From contig JAANYP010004711.1 of NCBI GenBank assembly GCA_020465985.1, positions 670,610 to 734,609 on the forward strand: a stretch of 64,000 bases of DNA. Direction: 5' to 3'. The position numbers and the translations under genes were made by a program. How positions within the stretch are numbered: the stretch's first letter is position 1; every line of letters starts with the position of its first letter. The notes beneath the pieces are model-generated. The model did not search any database and was not told the DNA's origin. It worked only from the letters and a program-made list of their open reading frames with translations. Source of the DNA: Centrapalus pauciflorus. Lineage: Eukaryota > Streptophyta > Magnoliopsida > Asterales > Asteraceae. Positions 24,006 through 36,585 of this stretch are shown here, piece by piece.

Positions 24006-24487
24006 GAGGCACAAACCAGGCAGAAGCTATACTATTATAATCATCATTAATCAATTCATTTCAATGTTAACGATTGGGTGATGCTGAAAATAACTCCAAT
24101 GAAGAACACTGTAAGATTTATCAAGCGACGCAAATTAAATCTGAGGTTGGTACGTTCAAGATTGTTGAAAATATAGGAAATCAATCTTACCACATTGAAC
24201 TTCCATCTGATTTCGCTAGAGTACACCCGGTATTCTATGTTAGTCTTTTCAGAAAGAGTTTGGCCAACGAGTGTGAAACCCATATACCACACGCTGACTT
24301 ACAGATTGACGAGCTTCGTATTATTCAAAAGCCATAATGTATTATGGACATTAAGATGAACAAGCTTCAAAATAAAGAAGTACAGATGGTGCTCGTTCGG
24401 TGGAAACACCCTAAAGGTTTACATTAGACAAGGGAATCTAAAGCGATTATGCAATCAATTTATCGTAGACTGTTTGAACAAAACTGA
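24006..24487 (+). pseudogene. G3 Gypsy integrase C-terminus and chromodomain-like tail, right fragment
   Basis: Continues the 11380-11487 frame after C1. Recognisable blocks are NDWVMLKITPMKNTVRF, then (after a frameshift near 24150) IVENIGNQSYHIELP, VHPVFYVSLFRKSL and VLVRWKHPKG, the usual order at the end of Tekay-like pol. In-frame stops (TAA near 24053, TAA at 24335, TAG near 24426) show long decay. This part of integrase binds DNA or chromatin and biases insertion. Confidence 0.8.
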
Positions 24488-25819
24488 CTTCAAGGATGAA
24501 GTTAGGCGTGGAGGAGCACATTCTATAACATCCCTCGACTGAGCTTGATGTAACTTTTATTTATGTTTAGCAATGTACTTAATATTAAATTAATAAAAGT
24601 TATTATTAACGGTGTTTATGTTATTTAATTAAAGCTATGGTTGAGGGGTGCAAACTGTCAATTTGTCAAAATCTTAAGCATATAACACATTTCATTTATG
24701 TGCTTAGTCATGTGAACACAGATCTGCTTTCTTCTGTCGTCACAAAAACGTTCAAGACTCTCTCTCCCTCACTCACTCTATCTCTCTCGCTCTCTCACTA
24801 AAATTATATCTCTCTCTAACAGTTCATCATCAATTCTTGATGAAATTAAAATATTAAAGTTGCAAAATTGTTTATCTAGCATTCATTAATAAGTTCATGG
24901 CAAAATAATCAAGGTAATTCATATTTGAATCTTCTAATTGAGTGGGTGTGTGAACAATACGGTTTTCAGGAGGTTCAAGCATATGATGGTGCAATTTAAA
25001 TTCATACTGAAGTTTAAAACTTGCTTAAAACAATTTCCAATCACTTGCATGTTCTCATCTTTAGCTTAATTGAATTTATATTACAAAAATGGGAATGAAT
25101 TTTGAAAATGAAAAGACAGAAAGACTTATGGTCTCGGTGTCTTGAAGAGTCCAAGACACACCCATGTGGACCCCAAGTCTTAAAGACTCGTCTTGGGCCT
25201 TGGTTCCTTCAGCCTTGTCTTTGGTTTTCTTGATTTTGAGTCTATTTCTGTCCCTTGAACCTTCTTTTATTGGACTCAAAACTTGTTAATGAATATATGA
25301 TTTTTCGGTGTGTGTGTGTGTGTGTGAGTTGGGTGACCCCAATACATATAGTCTCGGGGTGGGCATAGGGCCTTGGTTCTCTCGGCCATAGGCGTTAGCT
25401 TGGCTTTGGTTGTTTTGACTCTGAAACTAAGACTTGCCCTTAGGCCTTTTCTTTTTTAAATTACCGAAGCATGTGTGATGTGTTGAGGACTTGACCCTGA
25501 GACAATAACTCTTGGGATATGCTTCAGAAAGGTGGTTTATGTGGAGAGAAAACTAAGTGTGAGTTAAGGAGGTATGCTTCACAAAATTGGGGATCTTTCT
25601 TGATTCAATTTATGTACAAGTCTCGAGGTATGCTTCACAAGTGTGGCGGTTTTTCTTTTGCTTTCTATGTTCAAGTTTAGGGGTGGCCTTCACTTCTTTT
25701 GTTGTTTTTAGTACAAGACTTGGGTTGTGCATATGTAAATTGCACTTTTGTTATTTCTGTGAAAGTTAAGCTTTGGACAGAGAGACTTTAAGTCTTTGGG
25801 TCTTAAGGATAGAAAGACT

Positions 25820-25915
25820 AAGCCCTTGTTTGTTTACCTCTTAATCCATTAAGAGTTCATTTTACCTTTGAATGACTTCTTAATGATTCCATTAAAAAGT
25901 AAAGAAACAACCCCT
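25820..25915. mobile_element. Small hAT-like MITE (about 96 bp)
   Basis: Left end aagcccttgtttgtttac, right end (reverse complement) aggggttgtttctttac: imperfect TIRs of about 17 bp. Flanks gaaagact (25812-25819) and aaaagact (25916-25923) match at 7 of 8 bases, fitting an 8-bp hAT-type TSD. Confidence 0.5.
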
Positions 25916-26959
25916 AAAAGACTCTGGGTCCAAAGGGCTAAATAGTCTAAGTCTATGTGTCTTAAGGACAGAGAGACTTAAAGACCCTAGGTTCTAATAC
26001 AACCTTAATGTACATAAATTATTAAGTCTAAACATCAACGAATACACATATAAAAGCTACAAAACACAGTGATTAACCACAAAAACCTTATGAAAGTATG
26101 AAATGTCACATGATGAATAGGTTAAGTGATATCTGATCTGAAAAATAAAATTGAAAGCTACATTAAAGCATTTAAAGTCTATAATGACGATGAAAGACCT
26201 AAAAGACAAAGACTAATGGTGTTATGATTTCCTGAGATAACTCGGGAGGTGGAATAATACACTGTGAAAGATATCATCAGAGACATAAACAATCAATTGC
26301 GAGTTATAGATTTATCTGTTATACATGTTTGTTATTCAGTGAGACATATTGTTTTTCTAGCTTCGTTGACATTCTATTTTCTAGCTAGAGTGAGACACTG
26401 TGCACACCATGGTAAGGTGGTGCCTAGTAAATCATGATAGGAAATTTATATCTTACATCACATGCTTATATTGTTTCTGCTACTTCAATTACTGCTGTAT
26501 TATGATCTTGCTATCACAGACTTACTTATATGACTTACTTTCATATTCAGTTTATTTGTTACCCTCAATCCTTGATTCGACCGACTATGATCACACTACA
26601 CTTGTTCAAATGAACTTGTGTAATTGACTGCTCCGACGTCTCCTTACGTTGAGTACTGGTAGCTAGCTCAGTATATGTGGATTAGCCTCCACCAAAGCGT
26701 GAGCTTGTGTCATTGACATCATCCTATTCTTTAGTACTACGTCTCATGAGGTTTGGCTGATGGCTGCAGCTTTGTAATATCACACTAGGACCCTTGAATT
26801 CTGCTTTTCATAATTTACGTGTTGACTGTTAAATCTACAATAAGATTGAAATGAAATATATACAATCTAGCATCAAGTCATCAGATTTTTTCACGAAGAC
26901 ATTTCCTACAGCAATTTTCAGTTTACACGTTTACAACATTGGAACACGACAAGTACAAA

Positions 26960-27330
26960 ACATGTGATGAATTACAGATGGCAACATAAGGAGGAGCCAC
27001 TAACCTGTTGTACTCTCTTTTCCTTGGCTAAAATTATTTTTCCCATTGGATTTTTCTTTAATAATGTTTTTAATGGGCAGTATTTATGATTGAACTCTAA
27101 TTTAAAATTATCATCCAAGGAGGTGAGTAATAAATGATTGAATGGTGGATGATAATTTGATTTCTTTTGACAATGGAAGTAATCAACGAATAACAGTGAT
27201 TATGATGAGATGCAAATAGTAAAATTTGTTTTCCTTTCTTGTAGTATAAATAAGTTGATCGAGTATGAAATATGTACATCGAAGAACACAAAAGCAATTC
27301 TAATTCTATCTCTATATTTTATAAAATTTT
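26960..27330 (+). mobile_element. Remnant of a Copia 3' end with LTR
   Basis: The motif set ttgtactctcttttccttgg, tttttcccattggatttttc, taatgggcagt and attatcatccaaggaggtga is the usual 3' UTR and PPT of small plant Copia elements (Ale/Tork type). It is followed by an LTR-like stretch with a TATA motif (gtataaataag, about 27244). No pol coding remains nearby. Boundaries approximate. Confidence 0.5.
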
Positions 27331-27378
27331 CAACTTTCTTTATACTAATAATTATAGTTTCCAAATAGATTATAATTA

Positions 27379-30198
27379 GAGTAAATTACAAAAATGGTCC
27401 CTGTTGTTTGATTAAAATTATGAAAACAGTCCCTCAACTTTCAAAGTTGCATAAATGGTCCCTAACTTAACGGTTTACTTTCAATTTTGGTCTCTCGTCC
27501 GTTAAGCAACCGTTAAGTTTTTTAAAATGACATTTTTACCCTTTTGAGTTTGGTCCCTGATGTTTACAATTAATTACGCATATGGTCCTTGATGGTAATT
27601 ATTAACTTTTATTTTATTATTATCTTTTCTTTATTATTTCATTACATTTTTAATAACATTATTAACTTTTTAATTTATCATAGTAATAATTTTATATTAT
27701 TAATATTAAGTATATAAATTGTTTGATTTTTAGTATATATTAATCAATTTTTTATTAAATTTAAGTATACAAATCTTTATATTTATATGTGTATCTTATA
27801 TATTACGAATAATTTTTAATTGTAAAGATTGATTTGTTATTCTAATAATAACTTTTATTTATATTGTTGTGGTTGTTGTTTGAAATTTGATTTCATCACA
27901 AATTAATGTTAAATGTAAAATATCAACGTGTTTCCTATTTAAATTTTGTAAGATTTGTACTTGGATATTGATTTTAATGATATTGGGTATATTCGTAAAA
28001 AAATATGAGTTTTTTTCTATATTTTGTTAGTATTTTGATTATTTTCCAAATGATTTGTGTATTCGTGTGATTTTTTATATTTTGGGTCATTGATGTTAAG
28101 ATTTACGTGTTTTCTTTGGAGTACGTAATGACACGTCATGCTATATTAATTAAGATCAAACTTGAATTTTTTGGGTTTTGAAACAAAAGAGCCGTTATAG
28201 CAATTTTTATTTGGTGATCGATCAATTAATATATTTTTTGTGTCGAGTTATTAATATAATGTCATATTAATTAAACGCAACCCTAGGATTTAAAAACTAT
28301 AACTTGAAAAATGACCAATTTTCGTTAACTAAACGCAACCCTAGGATTTAAGCCTAAAATTAAGCCCAGAGCATGTAAAATACCAAAATTAAACTGATAA
28401 TCCAAATCTGAAAATCTGAAAACCAAACATGATTAAACTGAATGGTTCTATTGTTTCAAAAACCAAAAAAATGTGATTTGATCTTAATTAATATAGAACG
28501 ACGTGTCATTGCGTACTTCATAGAAAACCCATAAATCTTAACATCAAGGGTCCAAAACATAACAAGATCATAACCAGTACACAAATCATTTGGAAAGTAA
28601 TCAAAATACTAACAAAATATAGTAAAAAACTCATATTTTTTTACGAAAATACCCATAATCAATAAAATCGATATCCAAGTACAAATCTTACAAAATTTAA
28701 ATAGGAAACACGTTGATATTTTACATTTAACATTAATTTGTGATGAAATCGAGAATCAAACAACAACAACAACAATATAAATAATAATTATTATTAGAAT
28801 AACACATCATTCTTTACAATTAAAAATTATTCGTAATATATAAAATACACATATGAATATAAAAGATTTGTATACTTAAATTTAATAGAAATTGATTAAT
28901 ATATGGGGAAATCGCGCAAAAAACCTCTAAGTTGGACTATTTTTGCGATTAAAACCCCCAATCATTTTTCATTGCACAAAAAACCTCCAACTGGTTAAAA
29001 CTTTGTAAATTTGGGTTTTTTTCAAAAAAACTGACTTGCAACCGGTTTAGCCGGTTGCAACTTGATGATGCGTAAAACTTTTAAATAGATTTTTGCATAA
29101 AAAACCTCCAACTTGTTTAGTTTTTTCAATTAAAACCCCAAATCATTTTTAATTTGATAAAAAACCTCCAACCAACAAAGATAATTAAAATTGAGTCTTT
29201 ACTGATTACATTTTGATGACATGGTTATTTACTAAACTTTTATTTATCAAACAAAGAATTCGTTTCTCAATGTAACCTCCACCCTCTAGGCTAGCGAACC
29301 TCACTGCGGCTGATCATATTCAGATGCTAATGGAATATAAATAAATGAAATTGAACATAAAGCTGAACCTAAAAATGCAACTCGTGAACACAAAATGAAA
29401 TCGATTCCATCGGCACAATTGAAGTTAAAATTCAAGATTAAACGACAAAAGTTAATCGAACATACATACATAAAATAAACAGCACTGAACATAAAGAGGA
29501 GATAGAGTTATCAGAGTTGCCGGAGGTAGAGAAAAAAAGAAAAGGTAAATATTACTTTTGATTAGAGGTGAGAAAAATATAGTTAAGGGTTTTAATCGAA
29601 AAAGTCATCAGAGGTTTTTTATGCAAAAATTCAATTTAGGAATTATACATGTAGTGCCACGTAGGCGCCACGTAAGTCGGGTTTGCCATGTGGACGCCAC
29701 GTGTGTGTCATGTAAGCATAGCAACCTATTATAACCGGTCAAGTCCTAATTTCAAAAGATTTTACCGGTTAGAGGTTTTTTATGCAACAAAAATTGGTTA
29801 GGGGTTTTAATCACAAAAATGGTCCAACTTTAAGGTTTTTTACGCAATTATCCCTTAATATATACTAAAAATCAAACGATTTATGTACTTAGTATTAATA
29901 AAAATTTATTACTGTAATAAGTTAAAAAGTTAATAATGTTATTAAAAATGTAATGAAATAATAAAGAAAAATTAAAAATTACCATCAAGGACCATATGCG
30001 TAATTAGTTGCAAACATCAGGGACCAAACTCAAAAGGGTAAAAATGTCATTTTAAAAAGTTTAACGGTTGCTTAACGGACGAGGGACCAAAATTGAAAGT
30101 AAACCGTTAAGTTAGGGACCATTTATGCAACTTTTAAAGTAGAGGGACCCTTTCCAAAATTTCAGACAAACCACGGGGACCATTTTTGTAATTTACTC
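27379..30198. mobile_element. M1: Mutator-like foldback element with ~0.8-kb inverted arms
   Basis: Starts gagtaaattacaaaaatggt and ends in its inverse at 30198. Exact 9-bp TSD ttataatta at 27370-27378 and 30199-30207. The left arm (27379 to about 28197) is the inverse of the right arm (about 28440-30198 minus M2) with scattered mismatches. The spacer of about 240 bp holds two copies of aaacgcaaccctaggattta (28274, 28331). No transposase, so non-autonomous. The TSD length points to the Mutator superfamily. Confidence 0.88.
28905..29854. mobile_element. M2: MULE-like non-autonomous element nested in M1
   Basis: TIRs of about 100 bp: left ggggaaatcgcgcaaaaaac, right (inverse) gggataattgcgtaaaaaac. 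Exact 9-bp TSD ttaatatat at 28896-28904 and 29855-29863. The opposite M1 arm (near 27738) carries the uninterrupted site, confirming the insertion. A 10-bp perfect hairpin ttgcaaccgg/ccggttgcaa is near 29037. The 63-codon ORF inside shows no domain. Confidence 0.87.
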
Positions 30199-30279
30199 TT
30201 ATAATTAACAATATATATAAGGAAATTTATTTAAAATTCCAACATACTTTTAGTATTTTTCGATTACGTCATTGCACAA

Positions 30280-30965
30280 TGTAAGGTCACCTACCTACGG
30301 ATCTGATCTTGACGTGACACCATCCAACGAGTGTGGAATCCTCGTTAGGGGTTTAACGGATGATCACACACACGGAAACACGGAGACTAACACAATGATA
30401 GACGTCAATAACGAACGTCCCGACACGTGAATCTCTCCGTAACGACTCTCTGCAATACTCACAAGTTCGTAGTGCACAATATGAGCTCTGGATGTTAATC
30501 TCTGCAAAAGTCTCTAAATAAAACGAACGGATGCTCTGTTTGCTCTCAAGTTCGACAGAACCTCGTAGCCGTCAAAGATCACTGAATTCACAATGATAAG
30601 TTCAATATATAGCCGATAAGTTCGTGTAGACGCTCCTCCACGAAATTATCTCATGAGTTCGTGTAGACGCTCCTCTTGAACTTATCTTTGAACTTGTTCT
30701 TGAACTTATCTTTGAACTTCTTCTTGAACTTATCTTTGAATTTGTTCGAGAACTTATCTTTGTACTTGTTATAGAACTTATTCTAGAACTTATCTTTGAA
30801 CTTAATTTAGAATGTATTCTAGAACTTATTCTAGAACTTATACTAGAACTTAATCTAGAACTTAATATGATAGTCTAGAACTTAACATGCAAATGTAAAC
30901 ATCATACATAATCATGATATCAATAACAAAACTAGACTGTTGTCGTCACACCGGATGTACCAACA
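30280..30965 (-). repeat. C2 3' LTR (686 bp)
   Basis: Plus-strand edges tgtaaggtcacc and ggatgtaccaaca. Longer than the 5' LTR (436 bp), mainly because a ttgaacttatc-type minisatellite (30660-30880) and the U3-proximal part are present here and deleted from the other copy. Confidence 0.85.
30660..30880 (-). repeat. Minisatellite in C2 LTR
   Basis: Repeats of about 12 and 24 bp (ttgaacttatctttgaacttg and tctagaactta variants) fill about 200 bp. The 5' LTR has only two to three units (37570-37625). Confidence 0.78.
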
Positions 30966-31080
30966 GACTCCCCCTTGACGATAGCTTCTAGTTGTTGTTC
31001 ATTGATCGTAACAGACTATCAGATTCACAGACTATGAAAACCGAAACTAGACAACTATTGTCATGTCAGGTGCATCAACA
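30966..31080 (-). repeat. Tandem duplication of PPT plus LTR start in C2
   Basis: The block gactcccccttgacgatagc, the PPT side of the element, occurs at 30966 and again at 31081. Between them lie about 80 bp of spacer and a second LTR-start-like sequence (gacaactattgtcat...gcatcaaca, ending 31080). So there are two PPTs, each facing an LTR start. The 5' LTR start (37630-37659) resembles the inner one. Confidence 0.8.
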
Positions 31081-31099
31081 GACTCCCCCTTGACGATAG

Positions 31100-32030
31100 C
31101 TTCTAGTTGATATTCATTACTCTATAAAACTAGGCTTATTATGTTACTACCTGCATGGAGTCCCTGCTCAACACACACTTTGACAATTTTCTGATATTTC
31201 TTGCCTTCAGATCTCGAATTCTCATCTAAAGAAATTCCCTGATCATGAAGTCTACAAGTCATCTTAAGATAGATTGACAAGGAGCAAGGTATCGTAGACT
31301 CTCAAAATCACCTTTTCTTCTTTGTTATCCATGACTGCCTCTCCAGTTTCGCTGGTCTTACCGGTTTATAGACTAACTTAGTCTTTGTCCTACCAGTCAG
31401 TGGATTTATTCTTATTTGAACCACAACTTTTCTACCAACTCTTAGATAAACCTTTCAAATCTTCCAGAACGACCCTCCCTTCTGATAGTTTTTGCAAACA
31501 CCTCAGCATAAGAATCGTCTTCCTAGATTTATAAGGTCCTTCCAAGCTAAATCAATCACTTCACACTTCAGAATCTGATTCATCATTTAGTGCAGAACTC
31601 AGCACATCTAGATCTATCACATTCTGATCTTAATTCACAACTTCTTCATCGTTTGACTTCCAATCAGGTACATCTTCGAAGTCGAACCTCATTTCTTCTT
31701 CATCCAACCGTGACAATGCTCCAATCAGAGCTTATCTGAATCCTTGTCTTTTCCCTTGTCGGCGGCAATGAACAACGATTCTGAATCCTTGTCTTGAAAG
31801 ATCTGCCAGCTCACTATTCGGTCAATCTTGAGCCATCTTCTTTGACTTCTCTATAATTTCTCCCCCTGAGATGGACGATCTTTCAACAACTCCTCCAGTA
31901 TAGCCTCCAGATTTGCAATCTGCTGCTGGTGATCAGTCTCTGTCTAATCCAACTAGGCATTAAGATGTTGAAGTTCACGAATCTCCTTTGTCAGCTGAAG
32001 AATTTGTACTTCTGTTAAAACGCCAATTCT
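31100..32030 (-). pseudogene. C2 ORF3 remnant (C-terminal part)
   Basis: Recognised by nucleotide similarity to C1 (tgcatg-agtccctgctc, caacacacactttgacaa, and the acidic and glutamine-rich regions). No ORF of note survives, and the N-terminal domain seen in C1 and C4 is missing. Confidence 0.65.
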
Positions 32031-33420
32031 AAAGTTGTATAGACTTAATCAACACATGAACAAGTCATAATATGTTAGCCGGACATCAAAATCCATTATT
32101 CAATGATAAAAATGCAATGAAACTCTCTTTACTAACATTCTTTGATGGTTTAGAAGGTAAACCAAACACTAGAATTAAGTTCGACAGAAACAATCGTTAT
32201 CTTTGTTAAACAGTCACAACATCGTAACTTTTGAAAAACTTTGAACAATTTTCAACTTTTCCAACTTATCACGGAACCCTTCTCTTTTAGCAACTGATTA
32301 TTACGCATATTTTGTTTTTCCAACTAGGATGCATCCTAATAATCCGACCTCGATCCTATTTATTAAAGATAAAATGAACTAAACTAAAATCAAATCAAAT
32401 GAAGTGAAAATAAATTGTAGAAATTTAAATATAAAAACACACTAATTGAATATTTTTGCGAGATAGTCAAAGAAGGTTCAATCAGATAGCGGTGTCAAAC
32501 ACACTTTCAGTATTGCACTTTCACACTTAGGAATTTTTTATTCCTTTGATTGTTTGTCGTAACATACACTTAAAGGTGATTGTTGGTATGTTTTTCCTAT
32601 TAAACATTCAACACTCTGGAATTTCCTTTGGCCTTTTTATTTATCAAGAAAAATTACCTTATGTGTCCCATACTGAGACATACTTCTATGATCAAGGTAG
32701 ACACACAATGATTATGACTTTTTGGTATTTGCAAATTATCTTTAAAAGGCAAATGGCAGACACAGTTCTGTATTTACATACAACAGAGTGTCTTAATTTG
32801 TCTTAGAGTTATAAACATGTTAGCAAGACAGCGGTGACAGGTATGTACTCACGTACAACAAAGCAACTTATCTTGCTAGTTTAAGTCAAAACAACGGTGA
32901 CAGGTCTGTACTCACGTACAACAAAGCGACTTGTTTTGATTTTCTTTTCTTTACAAAAATTTTTCTTTCTTTGTTTAAAATGTATTTTTATAAAAGTATA
33001 CATTCCGGAGATAAATTTACATACCCCATTTATAGTCATTGTCTGTATGTCTCTAACATAGAAATTAAGACCTTTTGGTCATACATCTAAGTTAGTTACA
33101 CATATGACATTTTCTTGATTATTTTATTAGCTTTACAGAAATCCTTCATGTATTATGTCTACCAACATATCAGACAGGAACATGTATATCACTTAGAGTT
33201 TTAGTGCGTTATGTGTGAAAGTTTAACACTTAGAGTTTGTTAGACTATGCTAAATATCGTCACTTTGAACCTTAGACTCTAAGACTTCTCTCTTTTTCCA
33301 ATATTCTCTTTTTTTTTTTTGTTTTTTTTTCTTTTGTTTTTCTCTTTTAAGGACAATAACTAATAACATAAACTAAAAACTTAAAAAAAACTTTAAAAAG
33401 AAAGAAAATTCTACTGAGGC
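32031..33420 (-). other. C2 pol-ORF3 spacer
   Basis: Non-coding. Similar to 15700-16860 in C1, including the stretch just after pol, but the ttcgaac-rich half seen in C1 is mostly absent. Holds the hairpin cluster at 32747-32939. Confidence 0.7.
32747..32939 (-). repeat. C2 tandem hairpin cluster
   Basis: Same three hairpins as C1 and C4: the first from aaggcaaa (32747); the second tagcaaga/tcttgcta (about 32822-32879); the third tcaaaac/gttttga (about 32885-32939). The latter two keep inner gtac...gtac stems and acaaagc loop flanks. Confidence 0.78.
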
Positions 33421-33718
33421 CAGGTTACTCCGGATTACGCATTCCATTAAGTTGGACTAACAACTCAAACTATGATTTATCAAATGCTTTTGTGAAAAGA
33501 TCTGCATAGTTGTTATTACCAACATTGTTATATCATTTACCACACTTTACCCTTTTCCCGTAAGACTTCTCCACTTGGTCTAAGGACCCAATCAGCATGC
33601 CTGCTGTTTCGTCCTTTGTACCCCTGTCCTATGTCGAGAGTAACCACTATCCATAAACCATTTGTTATTACGACCTAAAATTAACTCTTGCAGACTAAAC
33701 AAGAAAAGTTAGTTATCA
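33421..33718 (-). pseudogene. C2 pol scar: RNase H end, integrase piece, protease start
   Basis: 33421-33515 matches the last 30 codons of RNase H; 33546-33630 an integrase piece (GTKDETAG region); 33632-33718 the start of pol with the protease DSG. Two large internal deletions removed all of RT and most of integrase. Confidence 0.8.
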
Positions 33719-36585
33719 CGGGGAACCCAAGCCATGACTGACTTGGTAATGCCATCCTCATCCACAAACTTTATCTCTTTCAAATACCCATCTCTCCTTT
33801 CAGGTGACTTGGGTTTTTGATTGAGAACCTGTTGTGGTGCTGAGTGATTAAGATTCACTCTAGGCCTTTGGGTTGTCATTTGCTGTTGAGCCCTTGAATA
33901 GTTTCGATTATAATGCGTTTAAGTTTGATATCCTTGGGCTCTACCTGGTGTCTGTTGTCTTTCAGGAGTATGAGACCTAACTGGAGTGTACGTCCTTCTA
34001 GGTGTTGTACTCCTATAGCCTTGTTGTGGTCCTGACCTAGACTGAATAGGGACTCTATTCGGAGAAATAGTCCTAATCACTTCTTGTTGTCTGACCGACA
34101 ACAGTATTTGTTTAACAACTATCCTAGGTGTTGCATTCACATTCCTCTCCGTATGTTGAGAGTTACTTGTGCTAGCAATGCTAGGTACTGGTTTTGGGAT
34201 TGGTTGTTTTGGCTTTCCTACAGTAGGTCTAAACTCTGGTTTAGAGGGTGTAGACTCCACTTTCTTATAAGGACAACTAGACGCAACATGTCCCTTCTCG
34301 TGACATCTAAAGCATGACATCTTATTAATCGACATCTAATAAGTACCTTTTGATTTTTGTATCTCACTAGTGTCATTTTCTTACGTTTCAACTACAGTGA
34401 TTACTTCCTCTTGCTGATTATTAATTTCAGGTTTAGCTTCTCCTAGTATAGTGTCACTAGTCGACTGCACAAACTTGACTTTCCTAATCTTAGAGGTAGT
34501 ATTAGACATCTTAGTTGGCTTATCCTTATCAGATTCAGTTCCAGTTGCTACCTCTGATTCGATCGGTTCATCGGTTTTATCCTGAGGTTGAGGCACATAG
34601 TTGTTGTTGAATGGTGGAGAACTCTCTTGATAACCTAATCTTACTGGTTTCTTACACTGCCATTGAGCTTCTAAGATCTTCCATAGGTTTAGAGACGAGT
34701 TCCTAAACTTTTCAAGTTTACTGTTTACCTCAGCAACCTTAACTCTTAATTCTGTAAGTTTTAACATCCTTAATGGTAAGTTCTTTGGTCAAAGCTTCAA
34801 CATGCTCATACATAAGTTCTATCCTGACACATTGTTCACTTGATTTGTCTTTTAGAACTATGACATCCTAAGCATATGCTTTCAGCTTATTCCTTAGATC
34901 TTCCTTAATATCTTAGAGACTAGCATTATCTGATTTTAGCGATTAGATCTGAGCGTTTAAGTTGTTATGTGTTTCTAGTACTACATTTAACCTACCATTT
35001 AAATTAACACTAAAAACACATAAATCATCGAATGTAGAAAAATTGAGAGTTACCTTTTTGTGCTCCGATTCCACATTAGCCATTTTAGCAGCAAACTCTA
35101 GAATGGACTAATTCTCTGACTTTTCCACCATCAAAGGACTTGTATCGTTCTGCTTGGTGTCTTCTGCAACTTCTTCAGCTCTGCCATCCCCAGTCTCAGT
35201 TACTTCAGCCATAAAGGCTCTAGCATTCGACTCTGGATGAGTACTCCAATCATACGTTCCATCAAGCTGTCTGTTAGATGACACATTAGTTAACAGACTA
35301 GCGATGGCTGCTTGATTTCCAAAACCACCAGATTGATATCTTCCTTGAGTTTGATTCTGATACTTCTCTACTTTGGGTCATTTACACTCTCTTGCAAAGT
35401 GTCCCAAGCCTTGGCAATTGTAACACTTAACTTTTGATTTGTCAAACCCAACCTTGTTGTTGCCTACGTTCAGATTTCTCCCAGTACTCTTCATGAACCG
35501 CTTGACCCTATGAGTCACCATGGCCAGTTGCCATTGTAGGTCCATTTCCTTCAAGTCATCAGGATGTACCTGATCGTAGTATTCTTCCCAAAACGCAAGA
35601 TCGTTTATCTTCCCTTAAACGCAATTGTCGTACGCTGCGACAAATGAAGCCAAAAGATTCAGATGATCTTCAGCCGATTTTGCGCTCATTGGCATCTTTG
35701 TGTATCCTGGAGACGTAGACGCTGAATGAGTTGGTTTTTCTTCTGGTTTTGAAACCCCTAAGAATGCCCTGCTACTAGATTCCTCTATCTCCACTGGAAT
35801 GGATTCTTCTCCCGATAAGAATGTTGTGGCCCCGACTTAAATTCACCATTAATTGACGGTTTTGACTTTCAAAAATACATTTCTGGATCTTGAACCTGTT
35901 GAAACTCCTGTTCTTTCTTCTGTAATTTGAAGTTATAAGCTCTCAGCGTTCCAATTACACCTTCAAGAGTGAGAGTCTCGAACTTCTCTTCATCATGCTT
36001 TATTAAAGCTGTGTACATCTCCCATTTTGCCGGTAAAGCATCTAGAAGCTTTGCGATCTTCTCAGTCTCTTGATAGTCAACATTATGATTGTCAAGCTCA
36101 GTTAATAGAGGATAAAATCTAGTGATTGTTTCATCTAACTTCTCATTTTTCAACGCCTTGAAAATAGCGAATTGTTGTTTCAGCATCTCAGTTCTACCCT
36201 TGCGAACCCTTGGATTTCCCTCACACCTCTTCTCGAGAGCATCCCATAGCTCTTTAGAAGTCCGATGATTTCTTAAGTTGTGTAGAATTTCTTGAGGTAA
36301 CGCCATACGGATAATTGAGAAAGCTCGGTTCTCGGCCTCATAAAGTTTCTTGTAATCATCTTTAATATTCTGATAAGTTAAGACTCTTTATCGGCCCTCT
36401 AACTCTTGCGTAGGAGGAATATATCCCTCGTCGACGCGAATCCACATATGCATGTCGTTAAAACGAGCAAAATCAGCAAACCAATCATTCCACCAATAGT
36501 GGTCCTCCAATTTAATCAGCTTTGGCGGAGAATTTGCTTTCCCGACCTCGTGGTCCATTTCTATGAATTTTTGCAAACTCGACAT
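33709..36585 (-). pseudogene. C2 ORF1 (gag), decayed but with informative residues
   Basis: The start is the ATG at 36585 (MSSLQKFIEMDHEVGK). The capsid block (RKGRTEMLKQQFAIFKALKN) is open at 35869-36306. Zinc knuckle 1 is near 35400-35440 and knuckle 2 (CFRCHEKGHVASSC) at about 34280-34320, both with all Cys and His. At 35246-35248 a TGG keeps the Trp that is a stop in C1 and C4. The frame ends at TAA 33709-33711 in the WVPRDN context. Several frameshifts occur, for example near 36395 and 34780-34900. Confidence 0.82.

Larger units (their letters stand above)
24488..27369. other. Probable G3 3' LTR and unassigned repeat DNA
   Basis: A PPT-like aggcgtggaggagcac at about 24506-24521 is followed by tataacatccc (about 24527), like the TGTAACATCC start of other Gypsy LTRs here, so a G3 LTR probably begins there. 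Its right end is unclear. Inside are a CT-rich run (24755-24800), a (gt)n run near 25310-25327, and repeated words around 25080-25990 (ggtatgcttcaca, gtcttaagga). No credible ORF. Two smaller insertions are listed separately. Confidence 0.45.

Noticed and set aside
25076..25770. Possible host gene exons with words like ggtatgcttcaca
   Set aside because: No sustained ORF, no convincing splice structure, surrounded by LTR-like DNA; the repeats look non-coding.
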